Positions 51,843 through 62,689 are shown, counted from the stretch's first letter. The stretch: DNA of 64,000 nt from Metopolophium dirhodum (GCF_019925205.1 NC_083568.1:13886393-13950392), one strand, 5' to 3'. A program made the numbers and translations. Notes: a model not told the origin generated them from the letters alone.

Positions 51843-52036
51843 TTAATCAATAATTTTATGAATTAGAACTAAATGTTTCTTCATTGATTCATTATATGCA
51901 AATCTTCTGTGGCAAATGTGACATTTAAATTGAGGTTGTACTCCACATTCAAATTTGAGATGTCGATCAATAGAGCATTTATTTTTGTATGATCTTCCAC
52001 AGTTGTTAGGGCAATAAAATCTTAGTTCCATTTTGT
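51843..52036 (-). CDS. Upstream lola-type zinc-finger terminal exon U2
   Basis: Acceptor TTTTTTTTCAG precedes 52036. Entry is phase 1 (G|AC AAA ATG). 64 codons: DKMELRFY, finger 1 CPNNCGRSYKNKCSIDRHLK-F-EC, linker GVQPQFK, finger 2 CHICHRRFAYNESMKKHLVLIH, then KIID and TAA at 51843-51845. Same C-x3-C first finger as U1, U3 and U4. The ATG right at the exon start could initiate translation if joined to a noncoding leader, which would give a fingers-only protein. Flanking sequence up to about 52.35 kb resembles that upstream of U3 and U4 and near 63.2 kb. Confidence 0.8.
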
Positions 52037-52199
52037 CTGAAAAAAAAAGTAATTAATACTACCTACTTTTAAAAAGAAATACATTTTTAGAAATATAGAA
52101 AATACTAAGTACAAACAGTATGCATCATACACATAATAATGCATACATTATTGTAGTATTTAGGGAAAGGTATGAAGTGCATATATCGCAGTTTTTTTT

Positions 52200-53700
52200 T
52201 TTAAATTGTATTTATTTACTAAATAAGCATAATAATGATATTAAAAACCATGGAAATCGTTATGATATAGTTATATAGAATAGAATGTTTCGAGTGTACC
52301 TATATTTCCCTGAAATTAAGTATAGGCGAGTCACTGTAGACAGAGCATATTTTAAGAAATTTTTTCTAGGCGGAACCACTATGACTATATTAAGCTATAA
52401 GGCCAAATACCAATCTCGGGTACTTTTTATACTTTCTAACTATAAAACACATATTTTGCGATTTTTATATACTTTTATAAACTTCACTAGTCATGCAATA
52501 AAAACAACAAAATATGCAAAATTAGTATGACTCTGTATGACTGTATATGTAATGTGTATATTATTATTAAAAATATATACGCATGTTCCATGTAATATAT
52601 ATTTAACATATTTTTAACATTTAGTAAATAATGGACAAATTAATTTATTACGAAAAAATGTTAAGAAGAATCTATAATCTATATTCTAGATAATATACGA
52701 ATGTTGCATATAAAATATTTAAAAAATTTTCCGCCAGCGGCAAGAGCCATACTAACTACTATAAACTCCTCGTTAAACACCACGGCTCTGCGTATAACAT
52801 GTGTAATTATCGGTGTTTATGTTTTTAGACGAAATCGGAAAAATTGGATTATTAATAAATAAATGTATTTTCGATACAGCGGCGACGAAACCGCCGAAAG
52901 TAAAGTTAATCTTAGTATTTTTCGTCAGTCGTATTTTTAATATTAATTTTTTAATGATTCGACCAACGATGATCGAGTAGGTACTGAGTAGGAAAGTAAT
53001 TGAAAACAATGAATTACTGTTAAACATCGCAATTAGCAAGTATAATAAATTAATAATAACATGTATTATAGCCATATAGGCGTATATAATTACTATATAA
53101 TATAAACTTATAACATATTTTTCATTAGGATAATCTTTTACAGTACCTAATCAAAACGTATTTGTCGATGTTATTAACAAATAATAAGTCTTTATGTAAA
53201 AATATTTATTAAGTGGCCGTGGCTATGGGCAAGGTGTACGCTAACGGCAACGTATATCCATTAACCACAAGGTGGCTATAACTCATCCTACATTCCCACC
53301 TATTTTATATGTTAAAATATGCTCTATAACTGTAGAAGATTTTTAAAATTTGAATTTATAGATAATAGCGAGATAGGTACTAAAAATATTAACTTATCGA
53401 AGGAAATATAAATGGGGATTGGAATCAGATAATCATTTTAGTTTAAATGGACAAAGTTGCTTTTCGATTTAACAAAACAAATGTTTGTCCAAATTTTGAT
53501 TTAAAATCTGCTCTAATACAACCATGTTATATACTTACATCTTACATGCACTATAATGTCTATATACTATTATACTATTGTCTATTCTCCTCCACCACTT
53601 AACTAGAAAATGCCTTTACCTATGATATAGCCATATAAGTATTAGTATATTATTAAGCACCAATATTTTATACAGACCAAAGTAACTGATTCTTTTCATT
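52200..53700. other. Intergenic, part of the duplicated U-exon flank, otherwise unassigned
   Basis: 52225-52345 is related to 57980-58050 and 63197-63300 (shared GGAARTCGTTATGA and ATGTTTCGAGT words). The rest is AT-rich. Two 80-100 codon open frames (52285-52530 +, 52773-53075 -) are Ile/Leu/Lys-rich with no domain. Confidence 0.45.
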
Positions 53701-53708
53701 AAATCAAA

Positions 53709-53945
53709 TTACGTAGATATATATACCCTAATTTCCACCATATCATACAGCAACCTGTATGTTTCTACTGCCTTGTCTAAGGATGTGGCCCTCACGGCAG
53801 GTTCTCGAACACAGGACCACAGATTATGCCCTGGATGACGGATGTCGTCCACCGCTAATGATGGACATCCCAACCGAGCCTGCAGATCTACCTTCATCCA
53901 GTAGAAATGCTGGCAGTGTAGCATGGTGTGCTCCACCGTTTAATA
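53709..53945 (-). pseudogene. C-terminal remnant of a non-LTR retrotransposon polyprotein
   Basis: The - strand frame reads VEHTMLHCQHFYWMKVDLQA, then RLGCPSLAVDDIRHPGHNLW and a helical tail ending DMVEIRVYIST. The EHTxxHCxxF motif after the reverse transcriptase domain, followed by W..V...AV...LDKAVETYR, is typical of R1/Jockey-type elements. Only about 75 codons remain and no RT core is nearby. More GC-rich than its surroundings. Confidence 0.6.
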
Positions 53946-54186
53946 CTTATATAGGTACCTATATTATATTAGTTTTTACCTATCCATTTTTAGAATACAT
54001 TTCAGCGATACATAATAACATATTTAATAAATATGGTAAAATCTCCAAAGAGATTATGATTTAATGCTAAAATAGTAGGCTAATGGCCATTGGCAGGTCA
54101 CAAATATTTAAAAACGGCCCAATTTAAAAAACTAAAAAACCTAGATGCTAGGCCAAACTCTGCCCCCCCTTAAATCCGCCACTGCA

Positions 54187-54502
54187 AGTGGCCAGTGGGT
54201 ACCACTCTACTGTACAGTACCGTGTCGACTATCGAGTGGGCCACAGTAATAATGTAATGAATGTGTTAAACTTACTTAAATTTAAATTTATACACATTTT
54301 TGTTTTTCCTGATTGATTTAATAATACATTTTTTCTCACAAAATAACTATCTTTATCTCATTTGCTACCGAAATCACCCTCAAAATTGAAAATCTAATCA
54401 TTTTTTCTACTATAAATTGTGTACACATAACACATAGATATAAAAGAAAAACACACACAGACACCATTGTAATACACATTCATTGTTCCGCTCAGAATCT
54501 AA
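54187..54502. mobile_element. TIR family A relative, copy 6 (diverged, internally deleted)
   Basis: Starts GCCAGTGGGTACCACTCTAC with CTGTACAGTAC as in the family terminus and ends TCCGCTCAGAATCTAAAC. The middle is much shorter than in copies 1, 3 and 4. Confidence 0.55.
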
Positions 54503-54793
54503 ACAATATTTTATACAGTGGTGTACGCTCGCACAGGCCGTGAGGGGAGCGTGATCATCTCTGCATTGCTTTTATTATTATATTATAAAAACTCGAAAAT
54601 GTTGTTATCAGGGGTACCATTTCAGTTATAAAATAGGGCTGCCAAATTTTTTATCAGGATACATTTTTCTACCACCAGGCCACGGTTATAACAATGAAAA
54701 TTGAAATGTAGCCATGTTGGAGTTATTTCTAACTTTGCTATTAGGAATGAAAAATAATTAATATTTTAAGTGATAACATTGATAAAAGTATAA

Positions 54794-55081
54794 TTTTTTT
54801 TTTTTTATTGGGTAACCCGTGGCAACATAGGCCATTGGGTGTGGGGAGGGCACTGTAGGTTTTTTTATATCGGGTAGGTTGATACACGTGTGTTGTGTTT
54901 GGAAGAATTTCTAATGGGGCACCCGTAGGTTTCTGCCGTGCCCCGGGGTGGGGAGATGGCGGCACTTGTTCTCCGGACACCGTGACATGCACGGAGAAAA
55001 ATGCAGCCCAGTGGTCGAGGATCGAACTCGGACCGGCTGTGCCGAATCCGTCGCGTTAGACCGCTCGGCCACCTCGTGGTC
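54794..55081 (-). mobile_element. tRNA-derived SINE with poly(A) tail
   Basis: Reading the - strand from 55081, the head GACCACGAGGTGGCCGAGCG has an A-box-like TGGCCGAGCGGTCTA (55057-55071) and a B-box-like GAGTTCGATCCTC (about 55017-55029) at tRNA spacing, most like a class II (Ser/Leu) tRNA. It cannot fold a proper acceptor stem. An unrelated body of about 200 bp follows (GCAGAAACCTACGGGTGCCC) and the element ends in 14 A (T run at 54794-54807). This is the classic SINE layout with internal Pol III promoter. The target duplication is not clear by eye. Confidence 0.75.
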
Positions 55082-55531
55082 TAAAATATTAGATGTTAAT
55101 CGTGACTAATCAGACTATCAGAGCTTGAATTGAAAACAAATAAGAATAAGCTAGGGAGATGCTAAAAGTGTAAAATATTTGCATACCTATACCTATATAC
55201 TTGAATACTTGATGAATGTATATTGATTAGGAATTAGGATAGTATAATGATAATTATAAGGGGTACATACGCTGAAATATGTTTAAATTTTTAAGTAGTA
55301 GGTAGGTTGTAGGTTTGTACTGTTTGCAGGTTTTAAAAATAATATTGTTTAACAATTAATTCTAAACATTGTCCTCAATTTTAATTTTATATTTTAATAT
55401 TTGATTAGATAATAAATATGCATAGAAATTACTTTTTTCAGGTTAATAGTCTTTAAGAAACCAATTTAATGGAGTTTTTTTTTAAAATGATATAACTGAC
55501 TTTATTAATAAAAAAATGCAATATCAAAATA

Positions 55532-55728
55532 TCAAAAATCAATAATTTTATGAACTAAAGCTAAATGTTCCTTCTTTGATTTATTATATGCAAATCTTGC
55601 GTGGCAAATATAACATACAAATTGAGGTTGTACTCCACATTCAAATTTAAGATGTCGATTAATAGAACGTTTATATTTGTACGATCTTCCACAGTGGTTA
55701 GGGCATACAAATCTTGAATCCATTTTGT
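55532..55728 (-). CDS. Upstream lola-type zinc-finger terminal exon U3
   Basis: Acceptor: a long T run ending TTTCAG precedes 55728. Entry is phase 1 (G|AC AAA ATG). 65 codons: DKMDSRFV, finger 1 CPNHCGRSYKYKRSINRHLK-F-EC, linker GVQPQFV, finger 2 CYICHARFAYNKSKKEHLALVH, then KIIDF and TGA at 55532-55534. Finger 2 is closest to U2, while finger 1 is identical to U4. The sequence on its 5' (higher-coordinate) side to about 56.2 kb is nearly identical to that beside U4. Confidence 0.82.
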
Positions 55729-56215
55729 CTGAAAAAAAAAAAAATAATTAATACATTTTTTTTCGTGTTGACACTAAGTATTACACGGCTATTGAACTGT
55801 TATCGCAATGCTTGGCCCCCAACAAGAATAGGTCTCCAAATGTAATTAATACTACCTACTTTTATAATGAAAATATTTAGATTATTAGCAATGTAGATAC
55901 GCACAGTATGCATCATAAATATGGGAATAAAATGTATTATTGTTTAATATACACAATTTTATTTTATCGGTATTGGGGAAACAAAATAACAAAACGCGTT
56001 CTGGTGGAAGTAAATTGTACCTTCCGATTCGGGATATATAGATATAGTTTTATATCGGTTATTTTACTTTTTCTAGTAAACTAATATTGTTCTCTTAACT
56101 TTATACTCTGATATAGCTAACTGTATAAGTTGGTAAGTACCTACAATTTCTACTAATATGATCAAATACATTCAAATACACTTCACTTGAAGCAAAATGT
56201 ATACGGAATATCGGG
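55622..56215. repeat. Segmental duplication, copy 1 (pairs with 59306-59900)
   Basis: From the middle of exon U3 outward, about 590 bp match 59306-59900 almost base for base (e.g. CACGGCTATTGAACTGTT, AACGCGTTCTGGTGGAAGTA). Homology resumes after the LINE at 57817 with a lower identity. Confidence 0.9.
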
Positions 56216-56328
56216 AAATTACATACCTACAAAGTAGATACAAACAGTAGATAGATAAAGGTAATAAAATGTATGTGTATATACAAAATATTATTTTATC
56301 GATATAAAATAACAACTTTCAAAACAAT

Positions 56329-57816
56329 ATATAGGTACTTTTCCATCAGTATGGAAAACAAGTTTTATTAGTTATTACGCCAATCTTTGAGGGTGGGAAT
56401 GTAACTAGTGTAACAAATTATCGTCCAATCTGTCTACTTTCAATTATTCCAAAAATCTTCGAATCTATTATATCAAAAAAATTACTCCATTGCTCTCTTC
56501 ATTAGTATGTGACGATCAACATGGTTTTATTAGTGGAAAATCAACAACTTCTAATCATTTAATTTTTCAAAAATTCATATTAGATGTTTTTAGATCTAGA
56601 TCCCAAGTCGATGTTATTTATACAGACTTTTCTAAAGCATTTGATAAGGCAAACCATTCTATACTTATATCTAAATTGTATAACATTGGTATTCAAGAAC
56701 CATATCTTTCTTGGATTTCTTCATATATACCAAAAAGGGAACAAATTGTAAGTTATGAAAATTTCAAATCTAATATATTCAATGTAACTTCAGGTGTACC
56801 TCAAGGCTCTCATTTGGCTCCTTTATTATTCTTATTATTTATTAATGATTTAAATTTTAAATATTCAAGTAAACTTCTCTTTGCCGATGATTTGAAATTA
56901 TTTCGGAAAATAAATTCCTAAAATGATGTATTATTATTACAAAATGATTTGAATACTTTGTCAGATTGGTGTACAAAATATAAACTACCATAAAATATTG
57001 ATAAATGTAAAGTTATTTCATTCTCTAGAAATCGTGATCCACTTATAGTGCCTTATCGCATTTACCAGTCTCCTTTGATACGTGTTCATGAAATCAGCGA
57101 TTTGGGTGTAATATTTGATTCAACTCTTACATTTAATAAACACTTATAAATACTGTTAGAAAATCGTCCATGATTTTAGGCTTTATTTTAAGAAATTGTA
57201 AAGATTTCACTAATCCAGTTGTTATTAAAACATTATATACTTCTCTAGTCCGATAAATATTGGAATACATCATTGTGGTTTGGTCGCCATACTTAAATTA
57301 TCAATTTCAATGCTTAGATAATATTCAAAACCGTTTCCTTAGATTCATGGCATTCAAATGTAATTTAACACGTGTGCAACATTCTCCTTATCAACCACTA
57401 TTAGAGTTTTTTGACATTGCAAGCTTATCCGAGCGTAGGAAAATTTATGATATGAAATTTTTATTTAAGGTAGTTAATGGTTTTATCAATTGCCCAATTA
57501 TTTTAGGCTCTCTCAATTTTAATGTCCCTCAATGCAGAACTAGATCAACCACTATGTTTTATGTGTCCACACATAAAACAAATTATGCTTCAGCTTCTCC
57601 TATGAATAGGATAATGTCGATAGCTAATGATATAAATGTCGATTTGTTTAACTTTAATTCCATTGAATCATTTAATATTTATATAAACAGAATTTTTTGT
57701 ACTTAATATTGTATTATTGTGTTACTTTTTGATTTATTTGTATGTAATTGTTGAACTTAATTAAATTAATTATTGTAATTGGATCATATGATCCGTTGAA
57801 ATAATAATAAATTAAT
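56329..57816 (+). mobile_element. 5'-truncated non-LTR retrotransposon (Jockey/CR1-like), inactive
   Basis: The reverse transcriptase is readable in pieces: NYRPICLLS (about 56435), then after a frameshift near 56480 DQHGFISGKSTTSNHL, YTDFSKAFDKANHSIL, SGVPQGS and the catalytic FADDLKLF (56490-56921). A stop follows at 56919-56921. Further in-frame stops interrupt the thumb region (56992, 57147). An open C-terminal stretch is 57260-57706 (MEYIIVVWSPYLNYQFQCLD...NRFLRFMAFK). No endonuclease domain remains. The 3' end is AATAATAATAA. The boundaries are set by comparison with the empty site in the duplicated copy at about 60038, where AAAACAAT joins directly to GGATTCGTT. Confidence 0.85.
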
Positions 57817-58790
57817 ATGGATTCGTTGTTATATGATTTATAGAATATGTAAAGAGTGCTTACCAGTAAATAACTAATATGAATCAGATCGATTAATTTT
57901 AGTTGGTAGGTACGATATAATTATAACATTTATTACTAATATTATAAAATATTGTTTTTTATTTTATTTTATAGATAACCGTAATTATGACATTAAAAAT
58001 CGTGGAAGTCGTTATGACGTTATGATATAATATAATATAGAATATGTTTCGTTTTATCATTGCTCCAGAGCCATGAATATGGGGGCTATCTATGAAATGT
58101 TTTTACGGAGCCTATTAAGTGAATGTTAGCTGTTACTTCGGGGCCTCAGATCAAGTGTTAAATTTGAATTCAATGTGAAACCACTGTATACAAAAAACGG
58201 TTGTAAGTTAGCCTATATTTATATAATATATCTAAGGATATTTTATTACATATATACTATATACTACTATATAAGTACTATTAGTAATGGTAGATTGAAC
58301 TAATTTTTGCCAAAAGCAAATCGCACAATATGCATGTTATTTTATAGTATGATGATGTCATATCCTCCCACACATTTTTATTACAGTATAGTGATGGTTT
58401 TTTTTAGAACAAAAAAAAAATTTTAATCATGAACCCATAAACACTGCAGATTTTCGGCGGAATATGACTATCGAGAGCTTATTGCATAAATATGACATTA
58501 TGATTGTAACTTATACCTATACAAAATTAAAAAAAAATTGAACCATTTTTAAAATATACCCTTTTTTTTAAAGAATAGGAAGGACTTTGTCACCATTAAT
58601 TCAATCACCAGGATTGAAGCATTATTATGATTAGTTGAGCTCGAAGGTAAACAATAATAATTGTATAATAATTTTCAATAACTGAGAATAACATATAATT
58701 GTATTGATATATTTATTATTAATTGCATTAATTAAAATATAAAAGTTATAATATTAATTTTACTATGAGTATTTAAATTGTAAGACGTAA
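57817..58790. other. Intergenic: resumed duplication flank, then unassigned
   Basis: 57817-58050 matches 60034-60178 and 63180-63260. A scrap of TIR family A lies near 58155-58215 (TTAAATTTGAATTCAATG). The rest is AT-rich with no gene. Confidence 0.5.
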
Positions 58791-58792
58791 AT

Positions 58793-58940
58793 AATAATAA
58801 TAATAATGAACTTTATTGCAACAACAACAGTACATACATAATAAGAAATAACAAAATAACACGAGTTACATATTGCAGCACCCCCTAAAAGCAAAGCTTG
58901 TGCTGGGGGAGCGAGTTCTTTTTACCTGCCTAGAAATATA
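58793..58940 (-). mobile_element. 3' end of a non-LTR retrotransposon (reverse orientation)
   Basis: On the - strand a C-rich segment (CTCCCCCAGCACAAGC) leads to GCAATAAAGTTCATTATTAT with a repeated TTA tail at 58793-58810, the usual 3' terminus of Jockey/R1-like elements. Only the tail is present. Confidence 0.6.
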
Positions 58941-59210
58941 CATACATTTGAATAATATTATAATAAATCTGTTTTTTATACTATTACACTATAAACATAA
59001 TAATACATAATACAATATCTTAAATAATAGTTTCATTAAGTATAATCATTAATCATATTTTCTTTAAATCAACATGTCTAAGATAAGTTTTGAAAGACTT
59101 TAAATTTTCAAACTGAAACAATACTATAGGTAGGTATATTCAATAAAGAAATGGTAGACGCTGTTGTAGCCAGTAGTATTACTAATTATATTATTTGTAT
59201 CAATTACCTA

Positions 59211-59410
59211 TTAATTAGGTATTAAATATCTATGAATCAGGATAACATGTCTCTTCATTGATTGTTTATCAGTAAATTTTTTGTTGCAAATAAGACATTT
59301 AAATTTTGGTTGTACTCCACATTCAAATTTAAGATGTCGATTAATAGAACGTTTATATTTGTACGATCTTCCACAGTGGTTAGGGCATACAAATCTTGAA
59401 TCCATTTTGT
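59211..59410 (-). CDS. Upstream lola-type zinc-finger terminal exon U4 (chimeric)
   Basis: Acceptor TTTTTTTTTCAG precedes 59410. Entry is phase 1 (G|AC AAA ATG). 66 codons: DKMDSRFV, finger 1 CPNHCGRSYKYKRSINRHLK-F-EC identical to U3, linker GVQPKFK, finger 2 CLICNKKFTDKQSMKRHVILIH closely matching U1, then RYLIPN and TAA at 59211-59213. The switch from U3-like to U1-like sequence falls in the inter-finger linker at about 59306. The frame is intact, so the recombination joined two fingers without breaking the exon. Confidence 0.82.
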
Positions 59411-59900
59411 CTGAAAAAAAAAATAATTAATACATTTTTTTTCGTGTTGACACTAAGTATTACACGGCTATTGAACTGTTTTTGCAATGCTTGGCCCCCA
59501 ACAAGAATAGGTCTCCAAATGTAATTAATACTACCTACTTTTAAAATGAAAATATTTAGATTATTAGCAATGTAGATACGCATAGTATGCATCATAAATA
59601 TGGGAATAAAATGTATTATTGTATAATATACACAATTTTATTTTATCGGTATTGGGGAAACAAAATAACAAAACGCGTTCTGGTGGAAGTAAATTGTACC
59701 TTCCGATTCGGGATATATAGATATAGTTTTATATCGGTTATTTTACTTTTTCTAGTAAACTAATATTGTTCTCTTAACTTTATACTCTGATATAGCTAAC
59801 TGTATAAGTTGGTAAGTACCTACAATTTCTACTAATATGATCAAATACATTCAAATACACTTCACTTGAAGCAAAACGTATACGGAATATCGGGAAATTA
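59306..59900. repeat. Segmental duplication, copy 2 (pairs with 55622-56215)
   Basis: Near-identical to 55622-56215, with differences limited to single bases and the length of the T run beside the acceptor. The homology ends abruptly near 59900 (CTACAAGCTG versus CTACAAAGTAG), where a different stretch containing GGCGTCGACAGCGCGCCC follows. Confidence 0.9.
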
Positions 59901-60180
59901 CATGCCTACAAGCTGATAATGTTTATCCTACTCCGGACTGGTGGGGTAACCCCGCCTAACCATCAATATGGCAGGCGTCGACAGCGCGCCCAGTGTTTAT
60001 TTGTTTTCCCAATAAATTAACAACTTTCAAAACAATGGATTCGTTATTATATGATTTATAAAATATAAGAAGAGTATACTTCTAATTTCTATACATGAGT
60101 ATAAATATGATCGATTTATTTTTAGTTGGTAGGTACGATATAATTATAATATTTATTACTAATATTATAAAATATTGTCT

Positions 60181-60768
60181 TAGATTCTGAGTGGAACAAT
60201 GAATGTATTGATTTTACAAAGATGTGTTTTTTTTATTTTTTATTTTTATTATTGTGTCTGTCATCACCTTTTAGGACAGTAAAAATGCTTGGATTTTTTT
60301 CAACAGTATCTTTTCTGATAGGAAAGTGAATCTAGTTGTTACTTTGGGGGTCAAAAGTAAAAATTCCAGTTGTTTTCAAAAACGCTGTGTAAAACAAAAG
60401 AAAAATTAAGGAAAAACAGGAATTTTTACGCAAAATCTGTTTTTGAAAAAATCGATTTTGGTATTTGGTGCAACTCTAAAACGAATGACCGTAGATACAT
60501 GACATTTTTACTGAATGTTTATATTAGCATTTTCTATATACACCATAACATTTTTCAAATATTTTGACTAGCTTATTTTGAGCTGTTTATGGACATTTTC
60601 AGTTTCCATTTTTTTTAGTTTTTTTTTTCTATTAATATCAATACAATTTTATTTGTTGGTTAAAAAAGCTTAAAAATTTAATAGAACTATAGAAGGCTCC
60701 TAGTATATTGTTTCAAAGGCAGATGAAAAAAATAAAAAATCTATTGTCACAATTTTTTTTATAAGCAT
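60181..60768. mobile_element. TIR family A element, copy 5a (inverted, partial)
   Basis: From TAGATTCTGAGTGGAACAAT to TTTATAAGCATTT in the orientation of copy 4. The remainder of the family sequence is found again from about 62690. Confidence 0.7.
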
Positions 60769-61110
60769 TTTTTTTTTTTTTATTTTATAAAATGTACAAT
60801 CTGTATTACATGACGCAATAAGTAAAATAGATGACTGATATAACACTATATACATAATAAAAATAACACATTAAACACAAGAAGGAAAATCATCCAGCGA
60901 TGGTACCCTTTAGTAATTTATTTTTTTTATTCATTAATTGAATAGGTCACGGCACCAATTTTTTTTGAGTCGGCGCGGTGGGTTGTCAGGATACTCTTCC
61001 TGACAACCCACCGCGTGATGCTAGGTGAGTGACTAAAGGATTGGGATGGTGTTGCAGTTTAGAGTGAAATCTGTTATAGTACAATTTAGCTAGTTGGTCA
61101 ACTGTTGGAA
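60769..61110 (-). mobile_element. Poly(A)-tailed retroelement 3' end, unclassified
   Basis: A T run at 60769-60781 followed by ATTTTATAAAATGTACAATC reads on the - strand as a poly(A)-tailed 3' terminus. It abuts the middle of a TIR family A copy. It includes the perfect hairpin at 60974-61015. No open frame. Confidence 0.45.
60974..61015. repeat. Perfect 18-bp-arm hairpin
   Basis: CGCGGTGGGTTGTCAGGA at 60974-60991, loop TACTCT, and its exact reverse complement at 60998-61015. GC-rich in an AT-rich setting. Confidence 0.9.
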
Positions 61111-61114
61111 TTCT

Positions 61115-62310
61115 TAGATCTTTGTGCAGGGTATAGGCGCAATTTGGATAACTGATTTGGGGGGACTAAATTTATAAAATCAATACAGACCCGCAGGGGC
61201 TCCACCCCGCACCCCCTCATCACTTATTATAATTTTTACGGTAGTAATATATTACAAAAACATTTAGTTTGGTACTCAACAGTAAAAATAAAATAAAATA
61301 AATAAATGAAATACAATAATATACACCTCAAGTAGGTACTCAACAACTCAATGCTAATTAATTATTTATTTGTAATTAAAAATAAAATAACATAGTTACG
61401 CAGTGTTAAATCTTATAATTATAAACGGTGATTAGATATATAGCGAATTTATTTAATATTCTTAATTTTAATACTACCAGAAATGTCTTTTTCTATATAT
61501 ATCACAGAAGCATTTGAAAATCTATCTTGATGCATAGATGTGCGTACCAATTTTTTATCTTCCTCATAGCTAAAAAAGACCCCTTAGTTTCCCCTTTAGG
61601 GGTTGAGTTTCCAAAAATCCTTTCTTAACGGACGCATACAACATAATAGCTATCTGTATGCCAAATTTCAGCCCGATCCGTTCAATGGTTTGAGCTGTGC
61701 GTTGATAGATCAGTCAGTCAGTTTACTGTTTTATATAATATAGGTACAGATGACATCTCCGTAAATTACATATTCTAAAAGTAGCTAATAGGCAATAATA
61801 ATATTTATACCTGTGTTACTTCTATGATAGCATGTTATCTATACTCATAGAACAATACTATACTCAAGCTGTTATACAACACGATTTATCATCATATTAT
61901 ATTCATATCATTAAAACTAACATTAATAACAACAATTGATTATATTATATTCTATAAATTTATATTAAATATTACTTATTACTTATCACCAGGACTCGGA
62001 ACTTTATGCGCTAAAAACAATGAAATATGTGCATACGTATGCATTAAAAAACGCAAATATGCAGTATAATATGCATATATTATTTTATGAAAAATATATA
62101 TTTTAAGGTATAATTATAAAAAAAAAATATTTTTGAATCATAAATATTTTATTTATATATTTTTTTTTTGAAGATTTAGAGCTGTTATACTAAATCTATT
62201 CCCAGAATCTAATTAAAAAAAAATTGAATTTATCGAATATAGCAATTATTAAATAATGTTAGGTATTAATTAGTATTCATCCAACATATTTACAACATCA
62301 CACATTTTTT
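61115..62310. other. Unassigned repetitive sequence
   Basis: Contains GACCCGCAGGGGCTCCACC near 61187 and CCAAATTTCAGCCCGATCCG with GATCAGTCAGTCAGTT near 61660-61720, words that recur at insect transposon ends, but I cannot name the element. No coding region. Confidence 0.35.
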
Positions 62311-62319
62311 CATAGTATT

Positions 62320-62680
62320 AACAATAATAAAGTACTGCAATGATGCAGGTACCCCAACGAGTTATGATTGGTTCTGGAAGTAAAGGGATCTCCGGTGCGT
62401 AATCTTTGAAAATTTTTATACGTGATGGTGCTTTTTTAAATATTTTTTTTACGTTGGCTACGATTTTAAGAACATTACCAAACTGATTTCGTACTTCCTC
62501 CGAAACGCTATGGAGGCCATGAGCAGCACATGTACCATTTTAGAGTAGAATGCGTTCAAAAAGATTTCCCACACTTTATCATATACGGTACTATTTATAT
62601 TTTGTAAATCATTTAATTTACAATATTCAATTATTAAAAACTTGTTTATTTTTGTTGATTTCTTGTTAAAAATATTAAAA
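62320..62680 (-). pseudogene. hAT-family transposase fragment, frameshifted
   Basis: On the - strand, one frame reads NGTCAAHGLHSVSEEVRNQF, then GNVLKIVANVKKIFKKAPSR and IPLLPEPIITRWGTC. C-x2-H at the start and TRWGT after KAPSR are hallmarks of the DUF659/hAT transposase core. The preceding piece (LNAFYSKMVHV) is in a different frame, so there is a single-base frameshift near 62530. About 110 codons of a protein that is normally several hundred residues. Confidence 0.7.
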
Positions 62681-62689
62681 ATACATAGG

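Noticed and set aside
55013..55081. A tRNA-Ser/Leu gene
   Set aside because: A and B boxes are present but the acceptor stem does not close and the sequence runs into a body with poly(A) tail, so it is a SINE head.
60769..62689. Single clean retroelement insertion splitting TIR family A copy 5
   Set aside because: About 45 bp of family sequence occurs on both sides with several differences, so two independent copies are equally possible; reported as 5a and 5b instead.
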